From Cokeromyces recurvatus (taxonomy: Eukaryota > Mucoromycota > Mucoromycetes > Mucorales > Mucoraceae): a stretch of 64,000 bases of DNA. The position numbers were made by a program, and so were the translations under genes. The DNA is taken from NCBI RefSeq assembly GCF_025118155.1, contig NW_026251387.1:186001-250000 (forward strand). The letters are read 5' to 3'. This document shows, one piece after another, positions 60,779-64,000 of this stretch; within the stretch, counting starts at the first letter, position 1; each line of letters starts with the position of its first letter. Under the pieces are notes generated by a model that saw nothing but the letters and a program-made list of their open reading frames with translations, searched no databases and was not told the DNA's origin.

Positions 60779-63338
60779 AGGGATACATCAAATATAAACT
60801 ATTACAAGTCTCTAGTTGTTGGAAACTTTTTTTTCCACCAAAAAAACACACACACATAAAAATACATTTACTAATATCCCTGGGTATAGGATATACTACT
60901 GTTACTCTTCTATATCAACTGAACTATAAATAGGTACTAGGTAATACCTCTTTATTTCCATTTTATCGTAAAGTAGTTTTTATCAGAAAACTTAGATAAT
61001 GGCCTGATACTGTTCATGTGCTGTTGTAGGTATTAGTATCAATTGCACGTCCAAGCTCTCTCTCTCTCTTTTTGATACGCTTTATTACTATTAAATTAAT
61101 AATAATAATAATTAGTGACAGATATTTGCATCTAAAATCGATAGTTGTATTTGCTTTGATTGTAGGCACTGTAATAGGTTTCCTTCTTTGATTAAGCTCT
61201 ACTTCATTTCTGAATTAGTATGAAAGTCTGACTTTTTATCAAGGAAGATACAGTTTGTTACAATAAAGTCTAATTTAGTTTGCTGCCTCTTTTGGATCTG
61301 TTACTTGTACCTTTAACTGAATCTTTTCATAACATGGAATTACACCTGTTAAATGGATAGATTACAATGCTGAATTATTATGAAGATAAACAGTATTAAC
61401 AAAAAAAAACATGAAGATATGAAACTTCTACCACTTTAGTTCAAACAGCAGAAAGATTCTTATCAATATAGTATAGTTTAAAACGAAGATATGCTTTTTC
61501 TTTTTCCTTGGGGGTTTTTTTTCCTTTCTCTCAAGAATGCTTTGAGAATCTTCGTTAGAATAGTTGAACCATTATCTGAAATGTAAAAGTATGAATCCCC
61601 ACAATAGTAAAGGCACTTGAGCTTTTATTAAAGAAAAAAAAAACGGTTATCTCATTATTCGAGTAATATACATCTATAGCGTCTCTTGATGCATAACTTT
61701 ATAAAAACAATTTCTTTCATCTCTAGTTGGATATATTGCAAGATAATAAAGTCTTTCCGGAGGTTTATTCTCTAAAAAATTGAGGAGTATGAAAGAACTT
61801 GTTGTTTCAATAGCAAACAGCTCCTCGTTATTAATAAGAATTATTATCGGGTTAACTCCGTGCTCTTCAACATATTCTTGTTCATCTTTATAAGAAAATA
61901 CTTACTCATGTTAAATGCCTGTAAATATAAACTGTAGATATATATAACAATGATCTATTACTTCATTTACATGAAAAAACTAAAATAGCACACACATGTT
62001 CTACCAAAAAAGTAATAGGTAAAGATGAATAGAGTTCGTGGAATCCGAATTCACGCTTGGGCCTGGTGTCATTATTCTAGAACGGTATCCATTTTTTTTT
62101 AATTATAACTTTACTTTTTATACTAATAGTTGATTATTAGGAAGAATGCAAATACATGTTTATAAAGCTTAATGATCACGAGGGCTTTTTCCCAAAACTG
62201 TTAACATTTTAAATACCAGTCCTCTATTTTGTTTTAATTCAAAAAGTTTAAGAAGATCTTTTTTTTTTTTTTTTTTTTTTTTAATAACGCGCCAATAAAG
62301 GGATAATTGATAGTATTTCATTCACTACTTTTGTCTGTCAAAGACAGTTTTCTTTTCTTTCTTTCTTTTTTTGTTATTATCAGTAGCACTGGCACTGTCA
62401 TTCTTATGTATATGATTGAATTAAAAAATACATAATATAGCATTGATAGAATGTAGTATTAACCATATGATATCTTATTTATCATGTTGTATCATTCGAT
62501 AAACATAAATTATAAGTGGACAGGTTTATAATTTTTTTTTTTTCACATATGACTTTATATCGTGAATAGTCACAACCATTAAGTTTCAGTCCTCTGTTAT
62601 TTTTCTAAAACACTTTACATTTAAACTCAGTACTGTATTTAAAGTTCTAATTTACAGTAGCAGTAACAGAAATAGCAGTGATAGTCATACAAGACGTAAA
62701 TACTTTTTTTTTCTTTTTTTTTTCTGCTATTGTTATTCTATTCTTGTTGTACATGTATAAATCAAAAAAAAAAATAAAAAACTAAATTTATATGTATTTT
62801 GTTTTTAAAAAAAAATCAATAAGAACAACTAAATAATGTAAATATACACTTCAAATAATAGTAGTAACCCTCTTTCTAAATCCAGACTATATCCTCTAAG
62901 AACATCTGTTCTTTTTTTTTTTTAATATTTGATTTTATCTTTTGACCCCCACCCATCTTTTTGTTAATTACAAAAAAGAGTTTCAAATTATTATTACTGG
63001 GTCAATCCGTTTATTGTTTTCTCGCTTTCTTATTGGATGACAAATGATAATTCTCTTCTTTTTTTTAATCTGAGAAACAAAACTGAGTCGATCGGTTTTA
63101 ATGCTAAAAAAGTGATCATCTGTATATTAATTTTTTTTTTTTTTTTTTTAAAAAAGGACTTTGAAATGTAAAAAAAAAAGACAGAATTAATATAAATAAG
63201 AGACAAGTTCCTGAAATAAATAAATGATGTAATAAAAGTTACTTCTTTTCATTTTTTTAAGTACACATCAACAAGATCACCACTATTAAAGGGAAAAAAA
63301 AAACCAAAAACCAAGCAGACCAAGCAAAGCAGATTAAT
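60773..63338. other. gene-poor AT-rich region
   Basis: About 2.6 kb with many short A/T runs (for example T20 at 62263-62282 and T18 at 63132-63149). No exon, tRNA or recognisable element is seen. The last few hundred bases probably hold the promoter and leader of the small gene at 63339. Confidence 0.5.
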
Positions 63339-63731
63339 ATGACTTCACGATTTACAGAACATTTTGAATTTAATGAATCATTGGAAGACGGTTATCCAAC
63401 CGTTCTTTGCTCACCTTTATCAACATCGTCTGAATGTTATTTTTCTTCTTCAACAGAGACATTGGGTTATCAAGTTGCATCATTGTCAGAAGAAGAATAC
63501 AGTAATAACAATCATAATAATAGAAATAGCATCATGTTAGGCTATAATTCATCTAATTCTTCTGTATCTTTATCGTCTAAAAATCCTTCTTTAATGCATA
63601 CACATTCAATTACATCAGCTATTTCAAACGATGAAACTGTCACGTCTACCTCTAAAATTCAAATTAAATCAAAATTGAAACGTTTATTGAATACTATTGG
63701 CAATCAATATGGACGCAAATCATCCAAATAA
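63339..63731 (+). CDS. small Ser/Asn-rich hypothetical protein
   Basis: A single 130-codon frame with a purine-rich leader before the ATG ('AGCAGATTAAT'). The N-terminus is acidic ('FEFNESLEDGYPTVLCSPL'). The middle is Ser/Asn-rich and disordered ('NSSNSSVSLSSKNPS'). The C-terminus is basic ('KLKRLLNTIGNQYGRKSSK') and could form an amphipathic helix. No signal peptide, membrane segment or known domain is visible. Codon use (A/T-ending, no rare pattern) fits the neighbouring genes, and the frame is longer than chance in this AT-rich DNA, which supports a real gene. I do not recognise a family. Confidence 0.6.
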   Translation: MTSRFTEHFEFNESLEDGYPTVLCSPLSTSSECYFSSSTETLGYQVASLSEEEYSNNNHNNRNSIMLGYNSSNSSVSLSSKNPSLMHTHSITSAISNDETVTSTSKIQIKSKLKRLLNTIGNQYGRKSSK

Positions 63732-64000
63732 TTTATTTAATCTTATTGCAATATCCCTTTCATTTATGAATATGTATATTATTATTATTCTTATTTATAT
63801 TCAATTATACCCCACTTTCTATCATCCCTTCATACATACACACACACATATATACACCTTTTCCTGTTTATTGGTGGAAAAAAAAAAGAAATATTGTATA
63901 TAATTTGCTATTAATAAATCACGCTATATGGCTTTTTTTTTTTCAATGATTGTGAAAGGAAATTTACTTCTTTTCTTTCCGGCCCACATCCTAAAAAAAG
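63732..64000. other. 3' flank at window end
   Basis: AT-rich sequence with a CA repeat near 63837-63847 and a T-run at 63934-63944. No gene start is recognisable before the window ends. Confidence 0.6.

Noticed and set aside
62030..62070. A GGAATCCGAATTCACGC stretch resembling part of a tRNA T-arm.
   Set aside because: No acceptor stem, D arm or anticodon arm can be formed around it.

Overview
The window is eukaryotic nuclear DNA from a filamentous fungus, most probably a Mucoromycota species (Mucorales-like). This rests on very AT-rich DNA, genes split by many short GT-AG introns (about 45-115 nt), long A/T homopolymers, a full-length fungal urease, and protein families with a mucoralean look. 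The species cannot be named from sequence alone. Exon chains below were assembled by hand. Each multi-exon model marked high confidence closes to an intact reading frame of whole codons.

Layout, left to right: a TMEM164-like membrane protein (285-1422, +); a possible 63-residue peptide gene (1561-2135, +); splicing factor CWC15 (2246-3148, +); an arrestin-like adaptor (3500-4735, -); the giant ribosome-assembly AAA+ protein midasin/MDN1 (5786-22096, -, 5324 aa); a decayed Fanzor (eukaryotic TnpB-like) gene (about 22484-24373, -); tRNA-Leu(CAA) (24619-24701, -); a 20-exon MMS1_N/CPSF_A beta-propeller protein (25280-30554, -); TFIIIB subunit BRF1 (31117-33902, +); a secreted GH29 alpha-L-fucosidase (34110-36666, -); an unidentified, possibly element-derived gene (37145-38880, +); class II fructose-bisphosphate aldolase (40002-41534, -); LSM6 (42448-42869, -); a repeat-containing GPI-type surface protein (43419-44399, -); a second Fanzor-like fragment (about 45980-46560, +); proteasome chaperone NAS2/PSMD9 (46928-47596, +); a cytochrome P450 (47976-49858, -); a CP2/Grainyhead transcription factor (50371-52977, -); a decayed Tc1/mariner transposase (about 55480-56520, +); urease (56959-60220, +); and a small serine/asparagine-rich protein (63339-63731, +).

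Most genes are housekeeping: pre-mRNA splicing and decay (CWC15, LSM6), 60S ribosome maturation (MDN1), Pol III transcription (BRF1), glycolysis (FBA1), proteasome assembly (NAS2). The rest serve nutrition or the cell surface (urease, fucosidase, GPI protein) and lipid or xenobiotic oxidation (P450). No operon-like logic is expected. Neighbouring genes share only short intergenic spacers.

The accessory content is old transposon debris: two Fanzor-related remnants and one mariner remnant, all broken by stops and frame changes. Good TATAAAAG boxes lie 77-122 nt upstream of four minus-strand start codons. I found no convincing new multi-gene system. The most interesting items are the Fanzor relics, the divergent CPSF_A-family protein, the tiny putative gene at 1561-2135, and the unidentified gene at 37145-38880.
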